DNA of 64,000 nucleotides from Sphingobium sp. YR768 (GTDB lineage: Bacteria; Pseudomonadota; Alphaproteobacteria; Sphingomonadales; Sphingomonadaceae), in contig NZ_FOGE01000001.1 of the NCBI RefSeq assembly GCF_900111125.1, forward strand, positions 310,001 through 374,000, read 5' to 3'. Under the pieces are notes generated by a model, which was not told where the DNA came from, searched no databases, and saw only the letters and a program-made list of their open reading frames with translations. Below, piece after piece: positions 43,227-52,406 of the stretch (position 1 is its first letter; the number at the start of each line of letters is the position of its first letter). Made by a program: the position numbers and the translations under genes.

Positions 43227-43342
43227 TCTATTCCTCGGTTCTCGTCAAATCTCGGGAAGAGGCCCGCCGAAATGCCGACATGCCTCGTGAAGGAGCGCCC
43301 CTTACAGGGGATAAAGGCAGGCGTCAACCGCCCGGACCCGCG

Positions 43343-44155
43343 CTATTTCTGGCATTTCGGGCAGAAGAAGGTGGATCTGCCGCCATCGACTCGGCGCTGC
43401 ACCGTGCCGCCGCACAGGCAAGGCTGACCTTCGCGGCCATAGACGCGCCATTGTTTGGAAAAATAACCCAGCTCGCCATCCGGCCGCGCATAATCGCGCA
43501 GTGTGGAGCCACCCGCGACGATCGCGGCGGTCAGCACCTCCCGAATCGCCTCCACCAGCAGGGCGAGTCGCGGCCGACCGATCTTCCCCGCCGCCCGAGT
43601 CGGCGCGATGCCCGCCATGTTGAGCGCTTCGCAGACATAGATATTGCCCAGCCCCGCGACGATCCGCTGGTCCAGCAATGCCGCCTTGATCGACGTCCCC
43701 TTGCCCTGGAGCGCGGCGGCCAGCATCGCGACGTCGAAATCCGGCCCCAGCGGCTCCGGCCCCATACGGGTGAAGGGCGAATAAGCCGCCCAAGCCTCCG
43801 ACCGCACCAGATCGATCGATCCGAAACGGCGTGGGTCATTGAGCGAAAGAAGGTGCCCGCTGCCTGTTTCGATCAGCAGATGGTCATGCGCCCCGATTTC
43901 TGTGGGATCGATTCGCCAGCGCCCCGACATGCCGAGGTGAAAGATCATCATGTCGCCGCGATCGGTTTCGATAAGGCCATATTTGGCGCGGCGCGACAGG
44001 CCCGTCACCCGCGCGCCGGTCATCCGCTGGCGCAGGTCCACCGGGATCGGCCAGCGCAGGTCCGCACGGCGCGGCTCGACCCGCGTCAGCACGCTATCCT
44101 GCAACACGGACCGCAGGCCCGCGACGGTGGTTTCGACTTCGGGAAGCTCAGGCAT
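43343..44155 (-). CDS. mutM: Formamidopyrimidine-DNA glycosylase
   Basis: 270 residues from the ATG that gives the processed N-terminus PELPEVETT, in which Pro is the nucleophile. The helix-two-turn-helix region includes LLDQRIVAGLGNIYVCEAL, and a C-terminal zinc finger ends STFFCPKCQ. The first half of the finger reads CLC, with one residue between the cysteines instead of two. It removes 8-oxoguanine and other oxidised purines. An in-frame ATG three codons earlier would hide the catalytic Pro and is rejected. Confidence 0.95.
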   Translation of the reverse strand: MPELPEVETTVAGLRSVLQDSVLTRVEPRRADLRWPIPVDLRQRMTGARVTGLSRRAKYGLIETDRGDMMIFHLGMSGRWRIDPTEIGAHDHLLIETGSGHLLSLNDPRRFGSIDLVRSEAWAAYSPFTRMGPEPLGPDFDVAMLAAALQGKGTSIKAALLDQRIVAGLGNIYVCEALNMAGIAPTRAAGKIGRPRLALLVEAIREVLTAAIVAGGSTLRDYARPDGELGYFSKQWRVYGREGQPCLCGGTVQRRVDGGRSTFFCPKCQK

Positions 44156-44235
44156 GATCCGCATCTAGTTATCAGCAGGCAGAATAACCAGCTTCATGGC
44201 TGGAACAGCGCTGCATCTATGTCTAGAGGGCTATC

Positions 44236-44967
44236 ATGAGCGAAACAGCATCTTTCGGGTATCGCGACGTCGATGCCGCTGAAAAGGCGGGCATGGTCCG
44301 CGAAGTCTTCTCCAATGTGGCGGCCAAATATGACCTGATGAACGACGCCATGTCGGGCGGCGCGCATCGATTGTGGAAGGACCAGTTCGTGCGCCGGGTG
44401 AAACCGCGTGCCGGCGAACAGATTCTCGACATGGCGGGCGGCACCGGCGACATCGCATTCCGCATGCACAAGCATGGCGCGCATGTCACCGTGTCGGACA
44501 TCAATCCCGAAATGCTGGCCGTGGGCGTCGAGCGGGCGCAGAAGAAGGGTCTCGATGGCCTGATCTGGTCCGAACAAAATGCCGAGACGCTGACCTTTCG
44601 CGATCGGGAATTCGACGCCTATACGATCGCCTTCGGCATCCGCAACGTGACGCATATCGATCAGGCGCTGCGCGAAGCCAATCGCGTGCTGAAGTTCGGC
44701 GGCCGCTTTTTCTGCCTGGAATTTTCGACCACCACATGGCCGGGCTTTTCCGACGTCTATGACGTCTATTCGCACAAGCTGGTGCCGCATCTGGGCAAGC
44801 TGTTCGCCAATGATGCCGACAGCTATCGCTATCTGATCGAATCGATCCGCCGCTTCCCGCCGATGCCGAAATTCGAAAGCATGATCCGCGAGGCCGGATT
44901 CGTGAATATAAAGGTGGAGCCGATCCTGGGCGGGCTGGTCGCGATCCATTCGGGCTGGAAGATCTGA
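44236..44967 (+). CDS. ubiE: Ubiquinone/menaquinone C-methyltransferase
   Basis: 243 residues. SAM-binding motif I is DMAGGTGDIAF; family stretches VFSNVAAKYDLMNDAMSGG and AFGIRNVTHIDQALREANRVL are complete. It methylates the quinone ring in ubiquinone synthesis. It is divergent from mutM and leads a run with ubiB (7 bases on), a nucleotidyltransferase, coaBC, dut and two more genes, all close or overlapping, so probably one long operon. Confidence 0.96.
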   Translation: MSETASFGYRDVDAAEKAGMVREVFSNVAAKYDLMNDAMSGGAHRLWKDQFVRRVKPRAGEQILDMAGGTGDIAFRMHKHGAHVTVSDINPEMLAVGVERAQKKGLDGLIWSEQNAETLTFRDREFDAYTIAFGIRNVTHIDQALREANRVLKFGGRFFCLEFSTTTWPGFSDVYDVYSHKLVPHLGKLFANDADSYRYLIESIRRFPPMPKFESMIREAGFVNIKVEPILGGLVAIHSGWKI

Positions 44968-44974
44968 AGCCCGC

Positions 44975-46513
44975 ATGACCGCCCACATCACGCATATCTG
45001 GCGCCTCCTGAAATGGGGCCGCACCTTGGCGCGGCATGGCGCGCTGACGGGGATCGAACGCGATCCGCTGACGCCCGGCCCGGTCCGCCGTCTGGTACGG
45101 ATCGCCCGCTTCGGCGCGCGCGTGCCCAAGCAACCCCGCTATGCCGACGCTTTCCAGTCGATCGGCCCGGCCGCGATCAAGCTGGGCCAGACGCTCGCCA
45201 CCCGGCCCGATCTGGTCGGCGATCATGCCGCGAACGATCTGCTGCGCTTGCAGGACGCCCTGCCCCCCGTGCCGTTCGAGACGATCCGGGCGCAGATCGA
45301 ATCCAGCTTCGGCCGTCCGCTGGAGCAGGTCTATAGCCGTTTCGACGAAGTGCCGGTCGGCGCCGCCTCCATCGCGCAGGTGCATCGCGCCGTCACGACC
45401 GATGGGCGCGACGTCGCGGTCAAGGTGATCCGCCCCGGCGTGATCGACAAGTTCAACCGCGACATCCAGACCTATGAATGGGCCGCCGCCCATGTCGAGA
45501 TGCTGGGCGGCGAGATCGCGCGGCTACGCCCGCGCCTCGTCATCGCCAATATGAAGCGCTGGACGGCGCGCGAACTGGATTTGCGCCGCGAAGCCGCCTC
45601 CGCTTCCGAACTGGCCGAGGCGATGGAGGCGATGCCCGGCTATTGCATCCCCACCATCGACTGGGACCGTACGACCGGCAAGGTCATGACGATGGAGTGG
45701 ATCGACGGGATCAAGATTTCCGATCGCGACGCCCTGATCGCGGCGGGCCATGATGTGAAGGATCTGGCCGCCCGCCTCGTCAACGCCTTCCTGCGGCAGG
45801 CCATTGCCGAGGGATTCTTCCACGCCGACATGCATCAGGGGAATCTGTTCGTGAAGGCCAATGGCGATATCGTCGCGATCGATTTCGGCATCATGGGCCG
45901 GATCGACCGGCGCGCGCGCATGTGGCTGGCGGAGATTCTCTATGGCCTGATCACCGGCAATTATAAGCGCGTCGCGGAAATCCACTTCGAGGCGCAATAT
46001 GTGCCCGCCCATCATAATGTCGCCGAGTTCGCGACCGCCCTCCGCGCGGTGGGCGAACCGATGCGCGGCAAGCCGGTGCGCGAACTCTCGGTCGGCGGGA
46101 TGCTGGATGGGCTGTTCGCCATCACCCGCGATTTCGACATGCAGACCCAGCCGCATCTGCTGCTGCTGCAAAAGACGATGGTGATGGTGGAGGGCGTGGC
46201 GACCGCGCTCGACCCCGACATCAACCTGTGGGAAACGAGCGGCCCCTATGTGAAGAACTGGCTGCGCGACGAACTGGGACCGGAGGCGAAGGTCGCCGAC
46301 GCGCTGATCGAGAATATGCGCACGCTCCAGCGGCTGCCGGGACTGATCAGACGGATCGAGGATGCCTTCCCCGAAAAGGGCGGCGCCCCGCCCCCGCCGC
46401 CGCTGGGCGAGGTCAAGCTGATCCGCATGGGCGGCGGCTGGCGCTATTCGCTGGTGGCGGCGATCGCGGCGGCGGCCGGGGCTGGCGCTATGTGGCTGAG
46501 TTCCGCTATCTGA
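44975..46513 (+). CDS. ubiB: Ubiquinone biosynthesis kinase-like protein UbiB
   Basis: 512 residues of the atypical kinase (ABC1/ADCK) family: KLGQTLATRPDLVG (the KxGQ motif), an Ala-rich loop PVGAASIAQVHRA in place of a glycine-rich loop, ADMHQGNLFV and AIDFGIMGRI for metal and ATP. The end has a membrane anchor (SLVAAIAAAAGAGAMWL). It supports coenzyme Q synthesis at the inner membrane. It lies 7 bases after ubiE. Confidence 0.95.
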   Translation: MTAHITHIWRLLKWGRTLARHGALTGIERDPLTPGPVRRLVRIARFGARVPKQPRYADAFQSIGPAAIKLGQTLATRPDLVGDHAANDLLRLQDALPPVPFETIRAQIESSFGRPLEQVYSRFDEVPVGAASIAQVHRAVTTDGRDVAVKVIRPGVIDKFNRDIQTYEWAAAHVEMLGGEIARLRPRLVIANMKRWTARELDLRREAASASELAEAMEAMPGYCIPTIDWDRTTGKVMTMEWIDGIKISDRDALIAAGHDVKDLAARLVNAFLRQAIAEGFFHADMHQGNLFVKANGDIVAIDFGIMGRIDRRARMWLAEILYGLITGNYKRVAEIHFEAQYVPAHHNVAEFATALRAVGEPMRGKPVRELSVGGMLDGLFAITRDFDMQTQPHLLLLQKTMVMVEGVATALDPDINLWETSGPYVKNWLRDELGPEAKVADALIENMRTLQRLPGLIRRIEDAFPEKGGAPPPPPLGEVKLIRMGGGWRYSLVAAIAAAAGAGAMWLSSAI

Positions 46514-46518
46514 GTACG

Positions 46519-47352
46519 ATGGACAATGATATCCGAACCATTCCCTTCAGCTTTGTCGCGGAAACGGTAAGCCAGATCGACGCCCGGCTTGATGCGATCG
46601 AAACCAATGATCGCGTGGTCATAAGCTGGGCTATCGAAAGCGGCAGTCGGGCGTGGGGCTTCCCCTCGCCCGACAGCGACTATGACTGTCGCTTCCTGTT
46701 CGTCAGGCGGGAGGATGACTATCTGTCACCATGGATTCGGCGTGACGTCATAGAAACGCCGCTTGAAGGCGATCTGGACGTGAATGGCTGGGATCTGGCG
46801 AAGGCCATCAAATTGCTGCTCAAGGGCAATGCCGTCGTGATCGAATGGCTGATGTCGCCCATAGCCTATCGCGGCGACCCCTGGATGCGGGACACGCTGC
46901 TCGATCTTGCCACCCGGTTCACGGATCGCGATGCTGTTGCGCGCCATTATGTGCATCTGGGCGAAGGCCAGCGGAGAAGCTATTTTTCCGACGACAAGGA
47001 TGTGGCGCTGAAGAAGCTCTTCTATGCCCTGCGACCGGCCGCCGCGCTGCGATGGATGCGCCTCCATGCGGACCAGCGTGTCGCGCCGATGCATTTTCCG
47101 ACGCTTATGGCGCAATGCGAACCGCCGTCTGATGTCATGCAAATTGCATCGGACCTGATCGCGCTGAAGGCGACATCGAAGGAAATGGGCAGCGCGCCGC
47201 TGCCCGCCGCCGTCAAGAATTTTGTCGATAGTGAATTCGCTACGGCTCGCGAAATCTTTGCCCCGCGCAGCAAGACATTGGACGCTGCGGCCAAAGAAGC
47301 GGCGGAAGCGCTTTTCCGGACGGCTATACGCCGATATGCACCGAGGCCATGA
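46519..47352 (+). CDS. Predicted nucleotidyltransferase (pol-beta superfamily)
   Basis: 277 residues. The motif SGSRAWGFPSPDSDYDCRF is the GS-x-D-x-D signature of the DNA polymerase beta/minimal nucleotidyltransferase superfamily, close to the YcgL-type group (DUF of predicted nucleotidyltransferases). A helical part follows with KLFYALRPAAALRWM. Its substrate, RNA or protein, is unknown. It lies 5 bases after ubiB and overlaps the coaBC start (ATGA). It looks inserted in an otherwise conserved ubiE–ubiB–coaBC–dut run. Confidence 0.82.
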   Translation: MDNDIRTIPFSFVAETVSQIDARLDAIETNDRVVISWAIESGSRAWGFPSPDSDYDCRFLFVRREDDYLSPWIRRDVIETPLEGDLDVNGWDLAKAIKLLLKGNAVVIEWLMSPIAYRGDPWMRDTLLDLATRFTDRDAVARHYVHLGEGQRRSYFSDDKDVALKKLFYALRPAAALRWMRLHADQRVAPMHFPTLMAQCEPPSDVMQIASDLIALKATSKEMGSAPLPAAVKNFVDSEFATAREIFAPRSKTLDAAAKEAAEALFRTAIRRYAPRP

Positions 47353-48593
47353 CCCAGCGCGTCCTCCTCATCGTCTCGGGCGGCATTGCAGCCTATAAGT
47401 CGCTCGAACTGGTGCGGTTGCTGCGCAAGCGCGGCATTGCCGTGCGGGCGGTACTGACGCAGAGCGCGGCGCAGTTCGTGACGCCGCTGTCGCTGGGCGT
47501 ACTGACCGAGGATCAGGTTTATGAGGATCTGTTCGACCTGAAGGCCGAGCGCGAGATCGGGCATATCCAACTCAGCCGTCAGGCCGATCTGGTGGTCGTC
47601 GCGCCCGCGACCGCCAATATCCTCGCCAGGATGGCGAACGGGATCGCCGACGATCTGGCGACCACCCTGCTGCTCGCCACCGACAAGCCGGTGCTGGCCG
47701 TCCCCGCGATGAATGTGCGCATGTGGCATCACAAGGCGACACAGCGGAACCTGCACCAACTGCGGGCCGATGGCGTGCATGTGATGGAGCCGGATGACGG
47801 CGCGATGGCCTGCGGAGAGTTTGGGAAGGGCCGCCTGCCTGAACCGGAAGCCATTGCGACGGAAATCGCGCGCCTGCTCGCCTTGCCTCTTCCTGTCGAT
47901 ATGCTGTCGGATCAGCCTGATTTTGCGGGAGATGCCCGGCCGCTAGCAGGCCGTCATATCCTGATCACCGCCGGGCCGACGCAGGAGCCGATCGACCCGG
48001 TGCGCTACATCGCCAATCGATCGTCCGGCAAGCAGGGCTTTGCCATCGCCGCCGCCGCCGCGCGGGCCGGTGCGCGGGTGACTTTGGTCGCCGGGCCGGT
48101 CCATCTGCTCACGCCTGCCGGGGTCGATCGCGTCGACGTGGAAACCGCGCGCCAGATGCTGGCCGCCGTCGAAAGCGCCCTGCCCGCCGACGCGGCGATC
48201 ATGGTCGCCGCCGTGGCCGACTGGCGCACCGCCGACGCCGCCGACCAGAAGCTGAAGAAGGACGGATCGGGCCAGCCCGCCCCGCTGACGCTGGTCGAAA
48301 ATCCCGACATCCTCGCGACGCTCGGCCATCATCCGCAGCGCCCCGCCCTGCTGATCGGCTTCGCCGCCGAAACGCAGCAGATCGCCGACCATGCCCGCGC
48401 CAAGCTGGCAAGGAAGGGCGCGGACTGGATCGTCGCCAATGACGTGTCCGGAGACGTGATGGGCGGCGACGCCAATAGCGTCCAGATCGTCACCACCGCC
48501 GGCATCGAAACATGGCCGACCCTGCCCAAGGGGGAAGTCGCCGACAAACTCATTGAAAAGGTTGCCAATGCCCTCTCCTCTCGCCCCGATTGA
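47349..48593 (+). CDS. coaBC: Phosphopantothenoylcysteine synthetase/decarboxylase
   Basis: 414 residues, both halves present. The N-terminal CoaC flavoprotein has [17 protein letters not shown], the PAMNVRMW motif and [12 protein letters not shown] with the active cysteine. The C-terminal CoaB half has [30 protein letters not shown] and KLKKDG. It makes 4'-phosphopantetheine for coenzyme A. Its start overlaps the nucleotidyltransferase by 4 bases, and dut starts inside its last codons. Confidence 0.96.
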   Translation: MTQRVLLIVSGGIAAYKSLELVRLLRKRGIAVRAVLTQSAAQFVTPLSLGVLTEDQVYEDLFDLKAEREIGHIQLSRQADLVVVAPATANILARMANGIADDLATTLLLATDKPVLAVPAMNVRMWHHKATQRNLHQLRADGVHVMEPDDGAMACGEFGKGRLPEPEAIATEIARLLALPLPVDMLSDQPDFAGDARPLAGRHILITAGPTQEPIDPVRYIANRSSGKQGFAIAAAAARAGARVTLVAGPVHLLTPAGVDRVDVETARQMLAAVESALPADAAIMVAAVADWRTADAADQKLKKDGSGQPAPLTLVENPDILATLGHHPQRPALLIGFAAETQQIADHARAKLARKGADWIVANDVSGDVMGGDANSVQIVTTAGIETWPTLPKGEVADKLIEKVANALSSRPD

Positions 48594-49023
48594 TATCCAG
48601 CTCAAGCGCCTGCCCCATGGCGAGGGTCTGCCGGTGCCCGCTTATGCCACCGCCCATGCAGCGGGTATGGACGTGGTGTCGGCGGAGGACATGGTGCTGC
48701 ATCCGGGCGGGCGCCATCCGGTGGCGACCGGCTTTGCCCTGGCAATCCCCGATGGCTATGAAATTCAGGTCCGCCCCCGGTCCGGCCTGGCGCTCAAACA
48801 TGGCATCACCCTGCCCAACACGCCCGGCACCATCGACGCCGATTATCGCGGGGAACTGAAGGTGCTGCTGATCAATCATGGCGACCAGCCCTTCCCGATC
48901 AAGCGCGGCGACCGCATCGCCCAGTTGGTCGTGGCGCCGGTGCAGCTTGCCAGCTTCGTGGAAGTCGATAGTCTCGACGACACCGCCCGGGGACAGGGCG
49001 GTTTCGGTTCGACAGGAGTGTGA
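48568..49023 (+). CDS. dut: dUTP diphosphatase
   Basis: 151 residues from the ATG at 48568, overlapping the end of coaBC by 26 bases, with AAAAGG 7 bases upstream. All five dUTPase motifs are visible: [47 protein letters not shown] and the C-terminal [10 protein letters not shown]. It hydrolyses dUTP to dUMP and keeps uracil out of DNA. A TTG five codons earlier is a less likely start. Confidence 0.96.
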   Translation: MPSPLAPIDIQLKRLPHGEGLPVPAYATAHAAGMDVVSAEDMVLHPGGRHPVATGFALAIPDGYEIQVRPRSGLALKHGITLPNTPGTIDADYRGELKVLLINHGDQPFPIKRGDRIAQLVVAPVQLASFVEVDSLDDTARGQGGFGSTGV

Positions 49024-49027
49024 CGCG

Positions 49028-49798
49028 ATGACGATGCTGAGCGACGACCAGCTTGAGCGCTACGCCCGGCATATCGTCCTCAAAGAGATTGGCGGCGCGG
49101 GTCAGGCGCGGTTGCTATCCGCCGATGTGGCAGTGATCGGTGCGGGCGGCATCGGCAGCCCGGCAATCCTCTACCTCGCCGCTGCCGGCGTCGGCACGAT
49201 CCGCGTGATCGACGATGACGCGGTCGCCCTGTCCAACCTTCAGCGACAGATTCTGTTCGGCACGTCCGATATCGGTGCACCCAAAGCGGAAGCGGCGATG
49301 GCCGCGGTGGCGCGGCTGAACCCCGATATCAAGCTGATCCCGATCAACGCCCGGATCAATGCCGACAATGCCGACCTGATCCTGCGCGAAGCCGATATCG
49401 TGCTGGACGGCTGCGACAATTTCGACACCCGTCTGGTCGTGGCGGATGCCGCGCAACGGCTGCGCATCCCGCTGGTATCGGCGGCGGTCGGGCCGTTCGA
49501 AGGACAGCTTGCCACCTATCGTGGCTGGGAAAAGGACAAGCCCTGCTATCGCTGCCTGGTCGGCGCGCCGCAGGATGCGCCCGAACGCAATTGCGCCGAA
49601 ACCGGCGTGATCGGCGCGCTGACCGGCACGATCGGCAGCCTCGCCGCGCTGGAGGTGATCCGCGCGCTGGTGCCGTTCGGCGCCGACATGGCGGGACGGT
49701 TGCTGATCGCCGACCTGCTCTCCATGCGCTTCCGCACGATCGACGTGGCGAAGGACCCCGGCTGCATTGGTTGTGCTGCGTTACTATGCGCCCCTTAA
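49028..49798 (+). CDS. MoeB/ThiF/HesA-family adenylyltransferase
   Basis: 256 residues. The E1-like fold shows ATP site GAGGIGSPAILYLAAAG, metal residues in DDDAVALSNLQRQILFG, and two zinc pairs CYRC and CIGC. The family adenylates C-terminal glycines of MoaD- or ThiS-type proteins for sulfur transfer. The C-terminal rhodanese domain of MOCS3-like forms is missing. It begins 4 bases after dut. No MoaD or ThiS gene is near, so its partner cannot be named. Confidence 0.9.
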   Translation: MTMLSDDQLERYARHIVLKEIGGAGQARLLSADVAVIGAGGIGSPAILYLAAAGVGTIRVIDDDAVALSNLQRQILFGTSDIGAPKAEAAMAAVARLNPDIKLIPINARINADNADLILREADIVLDGCDNFDTRLVVADAAQRLRIPLVSAAVGPFEGQLATYRGWEKDKPCYRCLVGAPQDAPERNCAETGVIGALTGTIGSLAALEVIRALVPFGADMAGRLLIADLLSMRFRTIDVAKDPGCIGCAALLCAP

Positions 49799-50151
49799 GG
49801 ATCATCGTCGCCACGGCGGATGCGGAGCGGCTGCGCGGCGCGCTGGTGCTGGCGGCGGCGCAGGCGGCGCTGGGCGGGGACGCGACGCTGTTCCTGCAAC
49901 TCGATGCCGTCGCCCTGCTGCGCCTGCCCGTCACCGCCCCCCGCGACGAAGCGCATCAGGCCGCCGGATTGCCCTCCATCGCGGCCCTGATCGAGGATGC
50001 GCTGGCGCTGGGGGTCGCGATCATCGCCTGCCAGAGCGGGATGGCGCTGGCAGGGCTGTCGGCCGACATGCTGCCTGCGGGGATCGAGACGGGCGGCCCG
50101 GTCGCTTTCCTTCAGCAGACCGACGACGACGCCCGGCTGCTATTCGTCTGA
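49786..50151 (+). CDS. DsrE-like small protein
   Basis: 121 residues with LRIIVATADAERLRGALVLA, AALGGDATLFLQLDAVALL and a C-terminal GVAIIACQSGMALAGLSADM. The layout is that of the DsrE/DsrF/TusD-like family, in which a conserved cysteine (here CQSG) carries sulfur. It overlaps the end of the MoeB-like gene by 13 bases. The pair may work together in sulfur relay, which is inference from position and family. Confidence 0.75.
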   Translation: MRPLRIIVATADAERLRGALVLAAAQAALGGDATLFLQLDAVALLRLPVTAPRDEAHQAAGLPSIAALIEDALALGVAIIACQSGMALAGLSADMLPAGIETGGPVAFLQQTDDDARLLFV

Positions 50152-50154
50152 AGC

Positions 50155-50334
50155 TTAACGAATGATCGGCAGATAATGCCACATCTGGCGCGGCGCATCG
50201 GCACCGGGCGTGGCCCGCGCCACTGCATCGGGCAGGCTGTCAGTGCGCAATATGGGCAACAGGCCAATATGGGCCGCGCCCCAGAAGGCCGCATAGCAGA
50301 GCAGCGCGCTCAGCGCATAACGCATCGCCTTCAT
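50155..50334 (-). CDS. Small single-pass membrane protein, unknown
   Basis: 59 residues from the ATG at 50334, with GGAGGCAGG just upstream. One hydrophobic segment (YALSALLCYAAFWGAAHIG) is followed by a short polar tail ending HYLPIIR. I recognise no family. It converges on the DsrE-like gene, 3 bases away. Confidence 0.6.
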   Translation of the reverse strand: MKAMRYALSALLCYAAFWGAAHIGLLPILRTDSLPDAVARATPGADAPRQMWHYLPIIR

Positions 50335-50408
50335 CCTGCCTGCCTCCATTTCCGCCGGGGAAATTATCCGTAATGCCCCCGCCGGGCAAGGGCCACGCCC
50401 GGACAGGC

Positions 50409-50600
50409 TCAATCGCACAGGAAAATCGCCTCGATCGTCAAGCCGAACAGGTCGGCAATGCGGAAGGCCAGCGGCAGCGAGGGATCATATTTGCCCGTCT
50501 CGATCGCATTGACGCTCTGGCGCGAGATGCCCAGTTGCGCCGCCAGATCGCTTTGGCTCCAGTCGCGTTCCGCGCGCAGCACCTTCAACCGGTTCTTCAT
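50409..50600 (-). CDS. XRE-family helix-turn-helix regulator (YozG-like)
   Basis: 63 residues, nearly the bare DNA-binding domain: MKNRLKVLRAERDWSQSDLA, then the recognition helix SRQSVNAIETGKYDPS and the closing ADLFGLTIEAIF. This small type commonly regulates an adjacent membrane-protein gene. Here it overlaps that gene (50597–51190) by 4 bases (ATGA) and is co-transcribed with it. Confidence 0.88.
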   Translation of the reverse strand: MKNRLKVLRAERDWSQSDLAAQLGISRQSVNAIETGKYDPSLPLAFRIADLFGLTIEAIFLCD

Positions 50601-51190
50601 CGCCGCCCCCATGGCAGGATGCCCGCCACGATCAAGCCGATATTCCAGAGGATGAAGGCCCACCAGGCCGGTGCATGCGGGGCAAGGCCCGAACTTTCCA
50701 GAAAACCCCAGACCGTTGACACCACCAGCAGAAATCCGGTCGCGATCAGCGCCCGCCGGACATGCAGCATCCGCTGATATTCGTCGCTTTCCTCGACGAA
50801 CAGTCGCCCCATCGCCCAGATGAAGCCGATCAGCGGCAAAGCGGGCAGGATCGCGATCGCCACTGCCAGCGCCCCCTGCGGCGCCAGCCCGCGTTGCAGG
50901 TTGATCGCGGCGATCAGAAACAGCGCATAGACGATCCAGAGCGGGATCAGCCGCCGCATATAGCGCATCATGGCCGGCGTCGCATTGCCCGTCAGCCTTA
51001 TGTACCGGCGCGATTCCCATCCCATCCACAGCAATGCGGCGAAGCCGGGAATGAGCAAGGGCAGCTTGGCATTGCCGGTCAGTTGCAAGACGGTCGCCAC
51101 CGGCCCCGCGCCGAACATCAGCAGACAGAAAAGCACAACGGCCAGGCCAAGCCGCCAGGGCGCGGGATATGTCATGTCGTCGGTTGCCAT
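50597..51190 (-). CDS. Four- to five-helix membrane protein paired with XRE regulator
   Basis: 197 residues with about five hydrophobic segments (WRLGLAVVLFCLLMFG; LLIPGFAALLWMGW; LIPLWIVYALFLIAAI; LAVAIAILPALPLIGFIWAM; WAFILWNIGLIVAGIL). I do not recognise a named family. Pairs of a small XRE protein and such a membrane protein are common in alphaproteobacteria and of unknown role. AAGGAAGG lies before the ATG. An IS-like element begins within about 60 to 100 bases upstream and may have altered its promoter. Confidence 0.75.
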   Translation of the reverse strand: MATDDMTYPAPWRLGLAVVLFCLLMFGAGPVATVLQLTGNAKLPLLIPGFAALLWMGWESRRYIRLTGNATPAMMRYMRRLIPLWIVYALFLIAAINLQRGLAPQGALAVAIAILPALPLIGFIWAMGRLFVEESDEYQRMLHVRRALIATGFLLVVSTVWGFLESSGLAPHAPAWWAFILWNIGLIVAGILPWGRR

Positions 51191-51289
51191 GAGCGGCGTC
51201 CTTCCTTGATGATGTCAAGGACGCTGGCGTTATTATACTTGACGTACCCACGCAAAACAGCCATATATGCTCCATAAGGAGTTAGATCG

Positions 51290-52222
51290 ATGGTTTCCGC
51301 CCTGTCCGCCAAGCATTTCCACGATGAAGAAGCGGCCTACGCTTACGTTGAAGCGCGTATCTGGCCTGAGGGTCCGGTTTGCCCGCACTGTGGCGGAGTG
51401 GAACGCATTGGAAAGATGGGTGGCAAATCCACCCGCATTGGAGCCTACAAGTGCTACCAGTGCCGCAAGCCCTTCACCGTGAAGATCGGCACCATCTTTG
51501 AGGCTAGTCACGTGCCTATGCATATCTGGCTTCAAGCGATGTATCTCATTGCAGGCTCCAAAAAGGGCGTTTCCAGCAATCAACTCCACCGCATTCTTGG
51601 CGTGACACTCAAAACCGCTTGGTTCATGTCGCATCGCATCCGTGAAGCGATGCAGCAGGGCGGGCCGCTTATGGGGCAAGGCGGTGGCGTCGTAGAGGCC
51701 GACGAAACCTTTATTGGCCGCGATCCCGATGCACCACCGTCGCGCATGGCTATCCGCAACATGATGCAGGTCGTATCGCTTATCGACCGTGAGACCGGAC
51801 GCGCGTCTTCCATCGTCTTTACCGGCGATATGAGTGCAGCATCCATCGGCCCCGTGCTTGCGGGAAAGCTATCGCCAGATGCGCATCTCATGACGGACGA
51901 GGCTAAGCACTACAAACTGCCCGGCAAGGGTTATGCCGCGCACAGCAGCGTTGCGCATGGCCGTGGGGAGTATGTGAACGCCGATAACGCGGCGATCCAC
52001 AGCAATACCGTGGAAGGCTATTTCAGCATCTTCAAGCGCGGCATGCGTGGTATTTATCAACACTGCCAGAAGAAGCACTTGCATCGCTATCTGGCGGAAT
52101 TCGATTTCCGGTACAGCCACCGTGTTGCTCTTGGGTATAATGACAACGACCGTGCCAATGTGTTATTGTCGGGCGTCATCGGCAAACGCCTGACGTACAA
52201 GAGGACTAACGCAGGGTTGTAA
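51290..52222 (+). CDS. IS1595-family transposase (ISXO2-like domain)
   Basis: 310 residues. An N-terminal zinc ribbon (C31, C34, C55, C58; CPHCGG … CYQC) is followed by the DDE domain: D138 in VEADETFIGR, D203 in MTDEAKHYKLPGKG, and the third acidic or Asn position in HSNTVEGYFSIFKRG (N239/E242). The end KHLHRYLAEFDFRYSHR is typical of this family. The frame is intact, so the element may be active. AAGGAG lies 7 bases before the ATG. TTGACG (51239) and CATATA (51262) could be its promoter. Confidence 0.92.
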   Translation: MVSALSAKHFHDEEAAYAYVEARIWPEGPVCPHCGGVERIGKMGGKSTRIGAYKCYQCRKPFTVKIGTIFEASHVPMHIWLQAMYLIAGSKKGVSSNQLHRILGVTLKTAWFMSHRIREAMQQGGPLMGQGGGVVEADETFIGRDPDAPPSRMAIRNMMQVVSLIDRETGRASSIVFTGDMSAASIGPVLAGKLSPDAHLMTDEAKHYKLPGKGYAAHSSVAHGRGEYVNADNAAIHSNTVEGYFSIFKRGMRGIYQHCQKKHLHRYLAEFDFRYSHRVALGYNDNDRANVLLSGVIGKRLTYKRTNAGL

Positions 52223-52227
52223 TCCTA

Positions 52228-52383
52228 GTGCCGAAGCAAAAACAGGAATTGACGCAGGAAGAGCAAAGCAAGCGGTTCCGCGACGAGGTGGAGCGCATGG
52301 TTGCCGCTGGCGAACTAAATCCCATAGAGGCAGATTCAGCTTTTGAGTTTTTGGTTCGTAATTCTGCTACCCCTAGAAAGTAG
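52228..52383 (+). CDS. Small passenger protein of the IS1595-type element
   Basis: 51 residues from a GTG 6 bases after the transposase stop: VPKQKQELTQEEQSKRF … EVERMVAAGELNPIEAD. It is charged, helical and lacks any enzymatic motif. Similar short frames follow other transposases of this family, so it probably belongs to the element. Its role is unknown. It ends in a TAG that overlaps a perfect hairpin. Confidence 0.6.
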   Translation: MPKQKQELTQEEQSKRFRDEVERMVAAGELNPIEADSAFEFLVRNSATPRK

Positions 52384-52406
52384 GCAGCATATGGTGTATG
52401 CTGCCT
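52382..52406 (+). terminator. Hairpin at the end of the IS-like element
   Basis: AGGCAGCATA and TATGCTGCCT form a perfect 10-base stem around TGGTG. No T tract follows, so it may serve as a terminator or as part of the element end. Confidence 0.45.
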
